From: Gordonia amicalis NBRC 100051 = JCM 11271
GTDB taxonomy: Bacteria; Actinomycetota; Actinomycetes; Mycobacteriales; Mycobacteriaceae
Reading direction: 5' to 3'
Assembly: GCF_000332995.1 (NCBI RefSeq)
Contig: NZ_BANS01000014.1
Coordinates: 62,001 to 126,000 of the forward strand
DNA: 64,000 nt
How positions within the stretch are numbered: position 1 is the first letter of the stretch; every line of letters begins with the position of its first letter. The position numbers were made by a program, and so were the translations under genes. The notes below the pieces were generated by a model. The model ran no database searches, was not told the DNA's origin, and was given only the letters and a program-made list of their open reading frames with translations. Shown in pieces: positions 45,626 through 55,047 of this stretch.

Positions 45626-46366
45626 CTACACTCGACGCGCGTTGCCGCCGGCCACCCACACCGGGCCGTCGGCGAGATGTTCGAGTCCTTCGCGCGCGAC
45701 GTCCTCGGGCTCGCTCGCCTTCAGCGGCCCTCCGAGGTTCATCCCCGCCCGCTCCATGGCCGGCGTGCGCGTCACGCCGAGCACGAGCTCGAGCACGTCG
45801 ACGCCGTGGTCACGCAGCTCGAGCCAGAGCGACTCGGCGAACACGCGCCCAAAGGCCTTCACGGCACCGTAGATCGAGAGATGCTTGCCGCCGAGGTAGC
45901 CGCTCATGGAACCGACGAGCAACAACCCGCCACTCCCCCTCGCCCGCAACCGCGCACCGAAGTGGTGCACGAGCGCCAGCTGGGCGGTGATGTTGAGATC
46001 GATGACGGTCTGGAACCTCTCGAGGTCGCCCTCGACGAAGTCGTTGCCATATGTGTTGGCACCGGCGTTGTAGATGAACAGGCCGACATCGAGATCGTCG
46101 GTGACGGAGATGATCTCGTCGATGACCGACGGATCGGTGAGATCGGCCGACAGGGTCAGCGCCTGCACACCGCGGGCGCGGACCTCCTCAGCCGTCTCCT
46201 CCAGGGGTCCGGGCTTGCGCGCGATCAGTACGACGTTGATCCCGGCGTCGGCGAGCTGGTGGGCGAACGAAGCACCCACACCCTCGGATCCACCGGCGAT
46301 CACCGCCCACGGGCCGTACCGCTTCGGGTCGAAACCAGAACCGTCGGCGTTCTCAGACACCGGCAT
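45626..46366 (-). CDS. SDR family oxidoreductase, cut by a premature TAG
   Basis: A 246-residue SDR with cofactor motif [24 protein letters not shown] and the catalytic [21 protein letters not shown]. The frame stops at a TAG at 45626-45628 after NARRV, but the same frame continues KINGPDRRSLILAQHEAMLKLFPQKAAASAAPTRS to a TGA at 45518, two bases before the next gene's GTG. A single base change in one codon would explain this. The core fold is intact, so the shorter protein may still work. It overlaps the hsaF stop by 14 bases. Confidence 0.8.
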   Translation of the reverse strand: MPVSENADGSGFDPKRYGPWAVIAGGSEGVGASFAHQLADAGINVVLIARKPGPLEETAEEVRARGVQALTLSADLTDPSVIDEIISVTDDLDVGLFIYNAGANTYGNDFVEGDLERFQTVIDLNITAQLALVHHFGARLRARGSGGLLLVGSMSGYLGGKHLSIYGAVKAFGRVFAESLWLELRDHGVDVLELVLGVTRTPAMERAGMNLGGPLKASEPEDVAREGLEHLADGPVWVAGGNARRV

Positions 46367-47447
46367 TGGCGTCTTGCTTCTTCCTCAGCTCGAGCGCGAT
46401 GTCGATGAGCTGATCCTCCTGGCCGCCGACGAGTTTGCGGGCGCCGGCCTCGAGCAGGATCTCTGCCGCCGAGACGCCGTAGCGTTCGGCATGGCCCTCG
46501 GCATGCTTGAGGAACGAGCTGTAGCAGCCGGCGTACCCCATCATCATCGCCGGGCGGTCCACCAGGCACTCCGACGGCATCGCCGGGCGAACCACGTCCT
46601 GCGCGGCGTCGGCGATCTTCATGAAGTCGACGCCGGTCGTGATTCCGAGCTTGTCGCACACCCCGACGAAGGCCTCGGTGGGCGTGTTCCCCGCGCCGGC
46701 TCCGAAGCGTCGGATCGACCCGTCGATCTGCTGGGCGCCGGCACGAATCGCGTTGACCGAGTTGGCGACCGCGATGTCGAGGTTCTCGTGACCGTGGAAC
46801 CCGACCTGGGCGTCGTCGCCGAGTTCGGCGACCAGTGCCTCCACCCGCACGGTGACGTCCTCGAGCACGAGCGCACCCGCGGAGTCCACGACGTAGACGC
46901 ACTGACATCCGGCGTCGGCCATGATGCGGGCCTGCTTGGCGATGACCTCCGGCGGCTGGCTGTGGCTCATCATCAGGAAGCCGACGGTCTCGAGTCCGAG
47001 ATCGCGTGCGAGACCGAAGTGCTGGATGGAGACGTCGGCCTCGGTGCAGTGGGTGGCGATGCGGCAGATCTGGCCGCCGTTGTCCTGCGCGGCCCGGATG
47101 TCGTCCTTCGTGCCCAGGCCGGGCAGCATCAGGAAGGCGATCTTGGCGCGCTTCGCGGTCTCCGCGGCCGCCTTGATCAGCTGTTGCTCCGGGGTCTTGG
47201 AGAACCCGTAGTTGAACGACGAGCCGCCGAGTCCGTCACCGTGGGTCACCTCGATGACCGGCACACCGGCCTCGTCGAGCGCACCGACGATCGCGCGCAC
47301 CTCCTCCTCGGTGAACTGGTGACGCTTGTGATGACTGCCGTCACGCAGCGAGGAGTCCGTGATGCGGATGTCGAGGGTGTCGGAGTACTTGCGCGCGTTG
47401 GCCATCAGCTTCAGGTCGCGCGGGGTGGTGACCACGTTGGTGCTCAT
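46353..47447 (-). CDS. hsaF: 4-hydroxy-2-oxohexanoate/valerate aldolase
   Basis: A 364-residue DmpG-type aldolase: [65 protein letters not shown]. HsaF splits the hydroxy-oxo acid from HsaE into pyruvate and an aldehyde, passed by channel to HsaG. ATG overlaps the hsaG stop by four bases in ATGA style. Matches Rv3534c in size and order. Confidence 0.95.
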   Translation of the reverse strand: MSTNVVTTPRDLKLMANARKYSDTLDIRITDSSLRDGSHHKRHQFTEEEVRAIVGALDEAGVPVIEVTHGDGLGGSSFNYGFSKTPEQQLIKAAAETAKRAKIAFLMLPGLGTKDDIRAAQDNGGQICRIATHCTEADVSIQHFGLARDLGLETVGFLMMSHSQPPEVIAKQARIMADAGCQCVYVVDSAGALVLEDVTVRVEALVAELGDDAQVGFHGHENLDIAVANSVNAIRAGAQQIDGSIRRFGAGAGNTPTEAFVGVCDKLGITTGVDFMKIADAAQDVVRPAMPSECLVDRPAMMMGYAGCYSSFLKHAEGHAERYGVSAAEILLEAGARKLVGGQEDQLIDIALELRKKQDANAGV

Positions 47448-48349
47448 GCGGGGACTCCCAACTTCTTCTTTGCGAGTTCTTCGCCGACCTTGGTCGCGGC
47501 GGCGGTCATGATGTCCAGGTTTCCGGCGTAGGGCGGCAGGAAGTCGCCCGCTCCCTCGACCTCCACGAAGATCGACACGCGCGCGAAGCCGCCGTTCAGG
47601 ACGCTCGGCGGGTCGAACTGTGGGTCCTGCAGCAGGCGATAGCCGGGCACGTAGGCCTGGATCTCCTTCTCCCGACGGTGGATCGACTCCGCGATCGCAT
47701 CGGTGTCGGCATCCTCGGGGATGGCGCAGAAGATGGTGTCGCGCATGATCATCGGTGGGTCGGCCGGGTTCAGGATGATGATCGCCTTGCCACGCTGCGC
47801 GCCGCCGATCGTCTCGACACCGGCCGACGTGGTGGCGGTGAACTCGTCGATGTTGGCGCGCGTGCCCGGACCGGCCGAGACCGAGGCCACGGATGCCACG
47901 ATCTCCGCATAGGGCACCGGCACGACCGACGAGACGGCGTGCACCATCGGGATCGTCGCCTGCCCGCCGCAGGTGATCATGTTGGTGTTCGGGGCGTCGA
48001 GGTGTTCGCGCAGGTTGGCCGGCGGGACCACGGCGGGTCCGACGGCCGCCGGGGTGAGGTCGACCGCGGTGATGCCGGCCGCCTCGTACTTGGGTGCGTA
48101 CTCACGGTGCACGTACGCCGACGTGGCCTCGAAGATCAGGTCGGGCTTGTCCTGCGACCCGAGGAGTTCGTCCGCGCCGCCGCTCATCGTGATGAGCCCG
48201 TGGTCGGCGGCACGTTTCATACCCTCCGACTCGGGGTCGATGCCGACCATCCAACGGGGTTCGATGACCTCCGAACGTTCCAGCTTGTACATCAGATCGG
48301 TGCCGATGTTGCCCGATCCGATGATCGCCGCGGTCAGTTTCGCCGCCAC
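47444..48349 (-). CDS. hsaG: Acetaldehyde/propanal dehydrogenase (acylating)
   Basis: A 301-residue acylating aldehyde dehydrogenase: [17 protein letters not shown] for NAD and the catalytic C127 in MITCGGQAT. HsaG forms propanoyl-CoA or acetyl-CoA from the aldehyde made by HsaF; the two act as a complex. Matches Rv3535c. It starts about 36 bases after hsaE. Confidence 0.95.
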   Translation of the reverse strand: MAAKLTAAIIGSGNIGTDLMYKLERSEVIEPRWMVGIDPESEGMKRAADHGLITMSGGADELLGSQDKPDLIFEATSAYVHREYAPKYEAAGITAVDLTPAAVGPAVVPPANLREHLDAPNTNMITCGGQATIPMVHAVSSVVPVPYAEIVASVASVSAGPGTRANIDEFTATTSAGVETIGGAQRGKAIIILNPADPPMIMRDTIFCAIPEDADTDAIAESIHRREKEIQAYVPGYRLLQDPQFDPPSVLNGGFARVSIFVEVEGAGDFLPPYAGNLDIMTAAATKVGEELAKKKLGVPA

Positions 48350-48385
48350 GTGGATCCTCCTTCTGCTAGTGAAGTCTGTTGTATG

Positions 48386-49174
48386 TCAGGTGAAGTCGAG
48401 GGTGACCGAGCCGAGACCGGCGAACTCGGCCACGAAGTGATCACCCGATGAGATGTCGATGGCCCGCGTCGCCGTGCCGGGCAGGATGACGTCTCCCTTG
48501 CGAAGCCGGACGCCGAAGCTGTCGACCTTGCGTGCCAGCCACGACACCGCATTCAGCGGATGTCCCAGCACCGCAGACGAATTGCCCTTCGCCACGATCT
48601 CCCCGTTACGATGCAGGACGGCGTCGATGTCCGCGGTGTCGATCTCGCTGATCGGGACTCGCTGATGCCCGAGAATCCAGCCGCACGACGAGGCGTTGTC
48701 GGCGATGGTGTCGCACAGCGTGATCTTCCAGTCCTTGATCCGGGAGTCGATGAGTTCGATCGACGGCACCACCCACTCGACTGCCGCGATCACGTCCTCG
48801 TTGGTACATCCCTCGCCGGGCAGATCCTCGCCCAGGATGAACCCGACCTCCACCTCGACCCTCGGGAAGCACAGCTTCTTCGCGTCGATGGGGGTCTCCT
48901 CGAAATACTGCATCTCGTCGAGGAGGTGGCCGTAATCAGGTTCGTCGACGCCCATCATCTTCTGCATCGCCTCTGATGCGAGGCCGACCTTGTGCCCGGC
49001 GACCTTCGCGCCGGCGTCGAGACGCTTGCGGATGTTGATCAGCTGGATCTCGTAGGCATCGACCACATCGAGTTCCGGATGGGAGTCCGTGGGACGGTCG
49101 ATAGCCGTCGCGGAGACCTCCGCCTGCCAGAGCTCGGCAGCGATCTTCTCGCGAACCTGCTGGTCAACCGCCAT
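48386..49174 (-). CDS. hsaE: 2-hydroxyhexa-2,4-dienoate hydratase
   Basis: A 262-residue MhpD/DmpE-type hydratase: GHKVGLASEAMQKMMGVDEPDYGHLLDEM, EVEVGFILGEDLPGEGCTNEDV, and GNSSAVLGHPLNAVSWLARKV. It hydrates the dienoate released after HsaD cleavage to the HsaF substrate. First gene of hsaE-hsaG-hsaF and, by order, the SDR, LLM and SnoaL genes. KstR-type sites lie just upstream. Matches Rv3536c. Confidence 0.95.
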   Translation of the reverse strand: MAVDQQVREKIAAELWQAEVSATAIDRPTDSHPELDVVDAYEIQLINIRKRLDAGAKVAGHKVGLASEAMQKMMGVDEPDYGHLLDEMQYFEETPIDAKKLCFPRVEVEVGFILGEDLPGEGCTNEDVIAAVEWVVPSIELIDSRIKDWKITLCDTIADNASSCGWILGHQRVPISEIDTADIDAVLHRNGEIVAKGNSSAVLGHPLNAVSWLARKVDSFGVRLRKGDVILPGTATRAIDISSGDHFVAEFAGLGSVTLDFT

Positions 49175-49194
49175 TGTGCCCTCACCTTCCCAAT

Positions 49195-49208
49195 GTGAAC
49201 GTGTTCTA
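49195..49208. promoter_or_regulatory. KstR-type operator before hsaE
   Basis: GTGAACGTGTTCTA matches TnnAACnnGTTnnA except for G at the first position. It is about 21 bases upstream of the hsaE ATG. Confidence 0.65.
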
Positions 49209-49211
49209 GTT

Positions 49212-49225
49212 TAGAACATGTTCCA
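49212..49225. promoter_or_regulatory. KstR-type operator before echA-fadE-fadE
   Basis: TAGAACATGTTCCA is a full match to TnnAACnnGTTnnA. It lies in the divergent region and 74 bases before the echA ATG, next to the hsaE-side site. Confidence 0.78.
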
Positions 49226-49298
49226 CTCGTGCAGGAGCCCCGTGCGCAATTCGCGTGGCGCCTACGCGAGCGCCCCGCGGACGACTACCGTTCTCCCC

Positions 49299-50105
49299 AT
49301 GAGTCCCGACGCCCCGAATCCCGAGAGCCCCACCGCCGACGCCGCCGTGCTCACCTCGTTCGACGGCGGTATCGGCCGGTTGACGCTCGACAACCCGCGC
49401 CGCAAGAATGCGATCACCCTCGAGATGGCCGCGGCGATCGAGCGGTTCTGCGATCAGGTGGTCGACGACGAGACCATCGGCGCGGTGGTCGTCGACGCCA
49501 CGGGTTCCTATTTCTGCAGCGGCGCGGACACCCGAATCCTCGCGGGCGCCTCGGCCGATCCGGCGGCGCCGGAGTCGGTGAAGCAGTTGTCGGCCGTGTA
49601 CGCCGCCTTCGTTCGTGTCGGTTCCCTTCCGGTCCCCACCATCGGGGTCGTCGTGGGCGGTGCCGTCGGTGCGGGCCTCAACCTGGCCCTGGCGGTCGAC
49701 CTGCTCGTCACCACCCCCGACGCGGTTCTGGACAGCGGATTCCTTGCCCGCGGCATCCATCCCGGCGGCGGTCACCTGACCTTGCTCAACCGCGCGGTGG
49801 GACGTGCCGACACGATCGCGCTCGCAGCCTGCGGTCAAGCGCTCACCGGCAACGAAGCCGTCGCTCGAGGACTCGCCTACGCGGCGGCCCCGGTCGAGGA
49901 GATCCCCGCGATCGTGGACGGTCTCACCGGTCCCGCGGCCCGCGACCCGGAACTGACCCGAAAGGTCATGTCGAGCGTGCGACTGGAGCTGGGTCCGCCC
50001 GCGGTGACCTGGGATTCGGCGATCGAGATCGAACGCGGCACCCAGATGTGGTCGATGGCGCGCAAAGGCCAGAACTGGTCGTCGCGGGGGCCCGGCCGGT
50101 CGTGA
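49299..50105 (+). CDS. Enoyl-CoA hydratase family protein
   Basis: A 268-residue crotonase: GGIGRLTLDNPRRKNAITLEMAAAIERF, SYFCSGADTRIL for the oxyanion hole, and PVPTIGVVVGGAVGAGLNLALAVDLLVTTPDAVLDSGFLARGIHPGGGH. Similar in role to EchA19 of the cholesterol side-chain path, though identity is not shown. ATG at 49299 is chosen after the KstR-type site and before the conserved part. Its stop overlaps the next GTG (GTGA). Confidence 0.83.
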   Translation: MSPDAPNPESPTADAAVLTSFDGGIGRLTLDNPRRKNAITLEMAAAIERFCDQVVDDETIGAVVVDATGSYFCSGADTRILAGASADPAAPESVKQLSAVYAAFVRVGSLPVPTIGVVVGGAVGAGLNLALAVDLLVTTPDAVLDSGFLARGIHPGGGHLTLLNRAVGRADTIALAACGQALTGNEAVARGLAYAAAPVEEIPAIVDGLTGPAARDPELTRKVMSSVRLELGPPAVTWDSAIEIERGTQMWSMARKGQNWSSRGPGRS

Positions 50106-51229
50106 CCGACGCTCAGCTCTCCCCATTGCGCGCCGAGGTCCGCGAGTTCCTGCGCGCCGAGATCGATTCGGGTGCATTCACTCCCGACGTCGACAGCTGG
50201 ATGACGGGTTTCGACCCCACCTTCAGCCGCCGGCTCGGCGAACGCGGCTGGCTGGGTATGACGATGCCGACCGATTACGGCGGCCGGGGACGCACTCCGG
50301 TCGAGCGGTTCGTCGTCACCGAGGAGATGCTGGCGCACGGCGCCCCGGTCGCCGCGCACTGGATCGCCGACCGGCAGATGGCGCCCGGCATCCTGTCCAA
50401 CGGGACCGAGCAGCAACGACGCCGCTACATCCCGGGGATCTCGACGGGCACCGTTTACTTCGCGATCGGCATGAGCGAACCCGATGCGGGTTCCGACCTC
50501 GCCGGCGTCCGGACACGAGCCACCGACAACGGTGATTCGTGGACGATCAGCGGCACCAAGGTGTGGACCACCGGCGCCCACATCGCCCACGCGATGGTTC
50601 TGCTCGCCCGCACGGACGGCACGCCCGACGACCGGCAGCAGGGACTGTCGCAGTTCGTCGTCGACCTGCCCCATCCGGACATCGAGATCCGGCCGATCCG
50701 GAGCATCGACGGGCAGGCACACTTCAACGAAGTGGTCTTCCACGACGCGGTCGTGGATTCGTCGGCACTGCTCGGACGTCGCGGACACGGCTGGCAGCAG
50801 GTGATGAGCGAACTGGCCTTCGAGCGTTCCGGACCGGAGCGCTACCTCAGCACACTGCCGCTGCTGCGCGCGTGGAGCGATCATCTGCGGGAGCACGGAG
50901 CCACCCCGAACCAGCGGGTGACGCTGGGCCGACTGACGGCGCAGGCGTGGGCATTGCGCCAGATGTCGCGGCAGGTGGCGCGCGAGCTGTCGGACGGAGG
51001 GAAGCCGGATGTGCTCGCCGCCATGGTCAAGGATCTCGGCTCGACGTTCGAGGGCGATCTGGTGACGGCCATCCGCGACGCCTCCGGAATCGTGCCGCGC
51101 CGCGAAGGCGGTACACACCTCGAACGTCTTCTGGCCCAATCCGTTCTGCACACACCGGCGTTCACGCTTCGCGGCGGGACCAACGAGATCCTGCGCGGGA
51201 TCGTCGCGCGCGGATTGGGGATTCGATGA
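50102..51229 (+). CDS. Acyl-CoA dehydrogenase (steroid side-chain type, subunit 1)
   Basis: A 375-residue acyl-CoA dehydrogenase: GWLGMTMPTDYGGRGRTPVERFVVTEEML, FAIGMSEPDAGSDLAGVRTRA, ISGTKVWTTGAHIAHAMVLLAR, and HTPAFTLRGGTNEILRGIVARGLG. Read with the next gene it forms the adjacent-subunit pair typical of the alpha2beta2 ChsE enzymes that oxidise cholesterol side-chain CoA esters. GTG start overlapping the echA stop. Which ChsE step it serves cannot be told. Confidence 0.87.
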   Translation: MTDAQLSPLRAEVREFLRAEIDSGAFTPDVDSWMTGFDPTFSRRLGERGWLGMTMPTDYGGRGRTPVERFVVTEEMLAHGAPVAAHWIADRQMAPGILSNGTEQQRRRYIPGISTGTVYFAIGMSEPDAGSDLAGVRTRATDNGDSWTISGTKVWTTGAHIAHAMVLLARTDGTPDDRQQGLSQFVVDLPHPDIEIRPIRSIDGQAHFNEVVFHDAVVDSSALLGRRGHGWQQVMSELAFERSGPERYLSTLPLLRAWSDHLREHGATPNQRVTLGRLTAQAWALRQMSRQVARELSDGGKPDVLAAMVKDLGSTFEGDLVTAIRDASGIVPRREGGTHLERLLAQSVLHTPAFTLRGGTNEILRGIVARGLGIR

Positions 51230-52308
51230 CCGACCTCGCCGCCGATCTCCAGGCGACCATCGCCGCGATGCTCCTCCGCATCCCGGCCGACACGCAAACA
51301 CCGGTCGCCGCACCCGACGCGGCCGTGTGGGCCGCCGTCGTCGAGGCCGGGTTCACCGGCGTCGACGTCCCGGAGGACGCGGGCGGGCACGGTGGTGAGC
51401 TCGGTGATGCACTGGCTGTCCTGGAAACCCTCACCGAAGCCGGGGCGGTGACCCCCTATCTCGAACACGCGCTGCTCGCGTCGTGGCTGGCCGGCGGCGT
51501 CGGACATCCGCTCGGCGACTCGACGGCGACGGTCGCAGTGATCGACGACGCCGGCGTCCGCACCGACGGGGATCGAATCCTGGTGTCGGGCACGGCAACA
51601 GGTGTGGCACATGCCGACGGCAGCGATGTGATCGTGGCCCTCACGACCGGACCCGACGGCCCGCTGGTCGCCGTCATCGCCCGCGAAGCCGCCGGGGTCG
51701 AGATCGAACCGGGAACCGACCTCCAGGGAGTGTCGTACGGCGACATCGTCTTTCGGGATGCCGAGGCGACGTTCTCCGCGCCCTCCCCCGTCGGCGTCGA
51801 CGACCTGCACCGGCGCGGTGCGCTCGCCTACACCGTCGCCTTGGCCGCGGCTGCCCGCGCGGTCCGCGAGCTCACGGTCCGATACGCCTCCGAACGCACC
51901 CAGTTCGGGCGTCCCCTGGCGAAGTTCCAGGCCATCCAGCAGCGGCTGGCCGAGATGGCCGCGCAGACCACACTCATGAAGACCGCTGCGCGAGCCGCGG
52001 TGGAGTCCACGTCGGGAGACCCGGCGCGAGCCCGCACTGCCGTCGCGGCGGCAAAGGTCGTGACCTCGCGGTACGCCACCGAGGTGGCGTCCGCCGGACA
52101 CCAGATCCACGGCGCGATCGGCTTCACCTCGGAGCACAGCCTGGGGCGGTTCACCACCGGACTGTGGACCTGGTCGGACCGATATGGCACCGATCAGGAC
52201 TGGGCGGAGTCCCTCGCCGGCGAGATCCTCGACGACGGCGAGGATCCGTGGGACGTGATCGCCGGTCACACACTGCACCCGGCCACCCCTGGCGCCCCAT
52301 TTCTGTAA
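51226..52308 (+). CDS. Acyl-CoA dehydrogenase (subunit 2 of the pair)
   Basis: A 360-residue protein: AAVVEAGFTGVDVPEDAGGHGGELGDALAVLETLTEAGAVTPYLEHALLASWLAGG, SERTQFGRPLAKFQAIQQRLAEMAAQTTLMKTAARA and HQIHGAIGFTSEHSLGRFTTGLWTWSDRYG. The ATG overlaps the previous TGA (ATGA). It is less complete in the FAD-binding middle part than its partner, as in ChsE beta-type subunits. The TAA stop lies inside the first KstR-type site of kstD. Confidence 0.87.
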   Translation: MTDLAADLQATIAAMLLRIPADTQTPVAAPDAAVWAAVVEAGFTGVDVPEDAGGHGGELGDALAVLETLTEAGAVTPYLEHALLASWLAGGVGHPLGDSTATVAVIDDAGVRTDGDRILVSGTATGVAHADGSDVIVALTTGPDGPLVAVIAREAAGVEIEPGTDLQGVSYGDIVFRDAEATFSAPSPVGVDDLHRRGALAYTVALAAAARAVRELTVRYASERTQFGRPLAKFQAIQQRLAEMAAQTTLMKTAARAAVESTSGDPARARTAVAAAKVVTSRYATEVASAGHQIHGAIGFTSEHSLGRFTTGLWTWSDRYGTDQDWAESLAGEILDDGEDPWDVIAGHTLHPATPGAPFL

Positions 52309-52317
52309 CGTGTTCTA
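52304..52317. promoter_or_regulatory. KstR-type operator 1 before kstD
   Basis: TGTAACGTGTTCTA, full match to TnnAACnnGTTnnA, overlapping the stop of the preceding gene. Confidence 0.75.
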
Positions 52318-52324
52318 ATTCAGG

Positions 52325-52338
52325 TAGAACACGTTCCA
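52325..52338. promoter_or_regulatory. KstR-type operator 2 before kstD
   Basis: TAGAACACGTTCCA, full match, 21 bases (two helical turns) after operator 1 and 24 bases before the kstD ATG. The pair on one face of the helix suggests tight repression of kstD. Confidence 0.78.
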
Positions 52339-52361
52339 GCTGCGCGCACGAAGGGGACCCC

Positions 52362-54092
52362 ATGGCCGGCTCGACCGATCCACAACAGACCAGCACCGAA
52401 CCCGAGATCTACGACGTGGTCGTCGTCGGCGCAGGTGGTGCAGGTCTGGCCGCCGCGATCACCGCGGCCCGCAAGGGCCTGAACACCGTCCTGATCGAGA
52501 AGTCGCCCTACTGGGGCGGTTCGACCTCGCGGTCCGGCGGCGGCGTGTGGATCCCGAACAACTCGGTGCTGCGGCGCGACGGCGTCAGCGATACGCCGGA
52601 GAAGGCGCGCGAGTACGTGCACGCCATCATCGGCGAGCACGCACCGGCGGACCGCATCGACGCCTACATCGACCGCGGACCCGAAGCACTCGACTTTCTC
52701 CTCGAGCACGCACCCCTCGACCTCGAGTGGGTGAAGAACTACTCGGACTACTACCCCGAGGCACCAGGTGGACGTCTCGGCGGCCGGTCGATCGAACCGC
52801 GGCCGTTCGATGCGCGCCGGCTCGGCGATGATCTGAAGACGCTGCATCCGCAGTACACCAAGGCGCCGCTGAACATGGTCGTGCTGCAGTCCGACTACCG
52901 CTGGCTCAACACCGGCCTGCGTCACTGGCGTGGGCCGCTGCGCATGGCCAAGGTCGGCAGCCGGTTCTTCTGGGCACGCAGCCGCGGCAAGAAGCTCATC
53001 GCGATGGGTGCGGCGCTGGCCGCCGAACTCCTCATCGGCGTGCGCGAGGCCGGGGTCCCGCTTCGCCTGAACACGGGTCTCGTCGACCTCGTCACCGAGG
53101 ACGGCCGGGTTGTCGGCGTGATCGCGGAATCCGAGGGCAAGCGATTCGAGATCCGCGCGCGCCACGGCGTGATCCTCGCCTGCGGCGGGTTCGAGCACAA
53201 CGAGGAGATGCGCAAGAAGTACCAGCGGGAGCCGATCGGCTCCGACTGGACCACCGGCGCACCGAGCAACACCGGCGACGGCATCAACGCCGGGCTCAAG
53301 ATCGGTGCCGCCGTCTCGCTGATGGACGACGCCTGGTGGGGTCCGACGATCCCGCTGCCGCGCGGACCGTGGTTCGCACTGTCGGAACGGTCGGTGCCCG
53401 GCACCTTCATCGTCAACACCCGCGGCAAGCGCTACATGAACGAGTCGCTTCCGTATGTCGAAGCGGTGCACCAGATGTACGGCGGAGAGTTCGGCCACGG
53501 CGAGGGCCCGGGCGAGAACGTGCCGTCGTGGCTGATCTTCGACCAGCGCTGCCGTAACCGCTACCTCTTCGCGGGAATCAATGCGCGCCAGCCGCTTCCG
53601 AAGAAGTGGTACGAGTCGGGCGTCGTCGTGAAGGCGGACAGCATCTCGGCCCTCGCGGAGAAGATCGGCGTCCCCGCCGAGTCTCTCGTCGAAACCACCG
53701 AACGCTTCAACGGATTCGCGCGATCCGGAGTCGACGAGGACTTCGGCCGTGGCGCAAGCGGTTACGACCACTACTACGGCGACATCACCAACAAACCCAA
53801 CCCAAGCCTCGGCGAGGTCAGCAAGGGCCCGTTCTATGCGGTCAAGATGGTGCCCGGCGACCTCGGCACCAAGGGCGGGATCAACGCCGACGCCTCGGGT
53901 CGCGCACTCCGCGCCGACGGTTCGGTCATCGACGGCCTGTACGCCGCCGGCAACACGAGCGCACCCGTCATGGGCCACACCTACGCCGGTCCCGGTGCCA
54001 CCATCGGCCCGGCGATCGTCTTCGGCTACCTCGCCGCCAGTGACATCGCGGCCAAGGCGGCCGCCGCCCCCGCACAGCAGACAGGAGCCTGA
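52362..54092 (+). CDS. kstD: 3-ketosteroid delta-1-dehydrogenase
   Basis: A 576-residue flavoprotein: FAD motif DVVVVGAGGAGLAAAITAARKGLNTVLIEKS, GGSTSRSGGGVWIPNN, and the C-terminal GNTSAPVMGHTYAGPGATIGPAIVFGYLAA. KstD dehydrogenates C1-C2 of ring A of 3-ketosteroids, which with KshA opens ring B. ATG at 52362 after AAGGGGA. Followed two bases on by the MaoC gene as in Rv3537-Rv3538. Confidence 0.95.
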   Translation: MAGSTDPQQTSTEPEIYDVVVVGAGGAGLAAAITAARKGLNTVLIEKSPYWGGSTSRSGGGVWIPNNSVLRRDGVSDTPEKAREYVHAIIGEHAPADRIDAYIDRGPEALDFLLEHAPLDLEWVKNYSDYYPEAPGGRLGGRSIEPRPFDARRLGDDLKTLHPQYTKAPLNMVVLQSDYRWLNTGLRHWRGPLRMAKVGSRFFWARSRGKKLIAMGAALAAELLIGVREAGVPLRLNTGLVDLVTEDGRVVGVIAESEGKRFEIRARHGVILACGGFEHNEEMRKKYQREPIGSDWTTGAPSNTGDGINAGLKIGAAVSLMDDAWWGPTIPLPRGPWFALSERSVPGTFIVNTRGKRYMNESLPYVEAVHQMYGGEFGHGEGPGENVPSWLIFDQRCRNRYLFAGINARQPLPKKWYESGVVVKADSISALAEKIGVPAESLVETTERFNGFARSGVDEDFGRGASGYDHYYGDITNKPNPSLGEVSKGPFYAVKMVPGDLGTKGGINADASGRALRADGSVIDGLYAAGNTSAPVMGHTYAGPGATIGPAIVFGYLAASDIAAKAAAAPAQQTGA

Positions 54093-54094
54093 AC

Positions 54095-54955
54095 ATGCCG
54101 ATCGATCCCGCCGTCGCCGTCGGGGCGGAGCTGCCCGAGGTCTCGTTCGAGTGGTCGGCCTCGGATGTCGTGCTCTATCACCTCGCGGTGGGCGCCGCGA
54201 CCGACCCGATGAACACCGAGTCGCTGGCGTACGTCCATGATTCGGCGCCCAAGGTGTTGCCGACGTTCGCGACCGTCGCGGCGGGTTTCCACACCACCGA
54301 GCCGCCGAAGGTGTCCTTCCCCGGCGTCGACATCGACCTCGCGAAGGTCGTCCACGGGAGCCAGAAGGTCACCGCACATCGCCCGCTGCCGCCGGCCGGG
54401 AAGGCGACCACCCGGACGCGGATCGTCGAGGTCCAGGACAAGGGTTCGGCCGCCGTCATCGTCCAGGAGTCGGTGACCACCGACGACGCCGGCCAGACGC
54501 TGTGGACCGCGCGGTCGTCGATCTTCGCCAAGGGCGAGGGCGGCTTCGGCGGTGAGCGCGGCCGGTCGGAGAAGGTCGAGTACCCCGACCGCGAACCCGA
54601 CCACCGCCTGCGCATCCCGACGCTGCCCAACCAGGCGCTGATCTATCGCCTGTGCGGAGACCGCAATCCGCTGCACTCCGACCCCGAGTTCGCCTCGCGT
54701 GCCGGTTTTCCGCGCCCGATCCTGCACGGCCTGTGCACCTACGGCACGGTCGCGCGGGCCATCGCCGACGAGCTGCTCGACGGGGACGCCGCGGCCGTCG
54801 CGGAGTTCTCGGCGTCGTTCGCCGGCGTGGTCTTCCCCGGCGAAACCCTCGAGGTCGAGGTCTGGGACGACGGCGCCCGTCTCCTGGCCACCGCAAGCGT
54901 CGTCGAGCGGGAGGGCGCGAAGGCCCTCGCCAATGTGGTGTGTGCGCGTAACTGA
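54095..54955 (+). CDS. MaoC-type enoyl-CoA hydratase (Rv3538-like)
   Basis: A 286-residue double hot-dog protein. The C-terminal half has the hydratase-2 catalytic pair in LIYRLCGDRNPLHSDPEFASRAGFPRPILHGLCTYG (Asp-Arg-Asn ... His). The N-terminal half is the substrate-binding hot-dog. It matches Rv3538 in length and place after kstD and is expected to hydrate an enoyl-CoA of the cholesterol side chain. Stop about 34 bases before a strong hairpin. Confidence 0.9.
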   Translation: MPIDPAVAVGAELPEVSFEWSASDVVLYHLAVGAATDPMNTESLAYVHDSAPKVLPTFATVAAGFHTTEPPKVSFPGVDIDLAKVVHGSQKVTAHRPLPPAGKATTRTRIVEVQDKGSAAVIVQESVTTDDAGQTLWTARSSIFAKGEGGFGGERGRSEKVEYPDREPDHRLRIPTLPNQALIYRLCGDRNPLHSDPEFASRAGFPRPILHGLCTYGTVARAIADELLDGDAAAVAEFSASFAGVVFPGETLEVEVWDDGARLLATASVVEREGAKALANVVCARN

Positions 54956-54988
54956 GTCACCGGGCGGTCACCGGTCTTCAGTACGCTC

Positions 54989-55019
54989 TACACGCGGACC
55001 GGGAGTCGGTCCGCGTGTA
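54989..55019. terminator. Perfect 12-bp hairpin after the kstD-MaoC operon
   Basis: Arms 54989-55000 and 55008-55019 with a 7-base loop GGGAGTC, directly after the MaoC gene and before the next gene's ATG at 55048. No U-run. It may end the kstD transcript or lie in the leader of the next gene. Confidence 0.5.
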
Positions 55020-55047
55020 CCACGTCGCATATCCACGAGGAGACCGC

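Noticed and set aside
52320..53978. A 552-residue minus-strand frame opposite kstD
   Set aside because: It is the antisense shadow of kstD, with composition typical of reverse GC-rich frames and no recognisable domain. The same applies to the long frames opposite the acyl-CoA dehydrogenases at 49877-51313 and 50881-52278.
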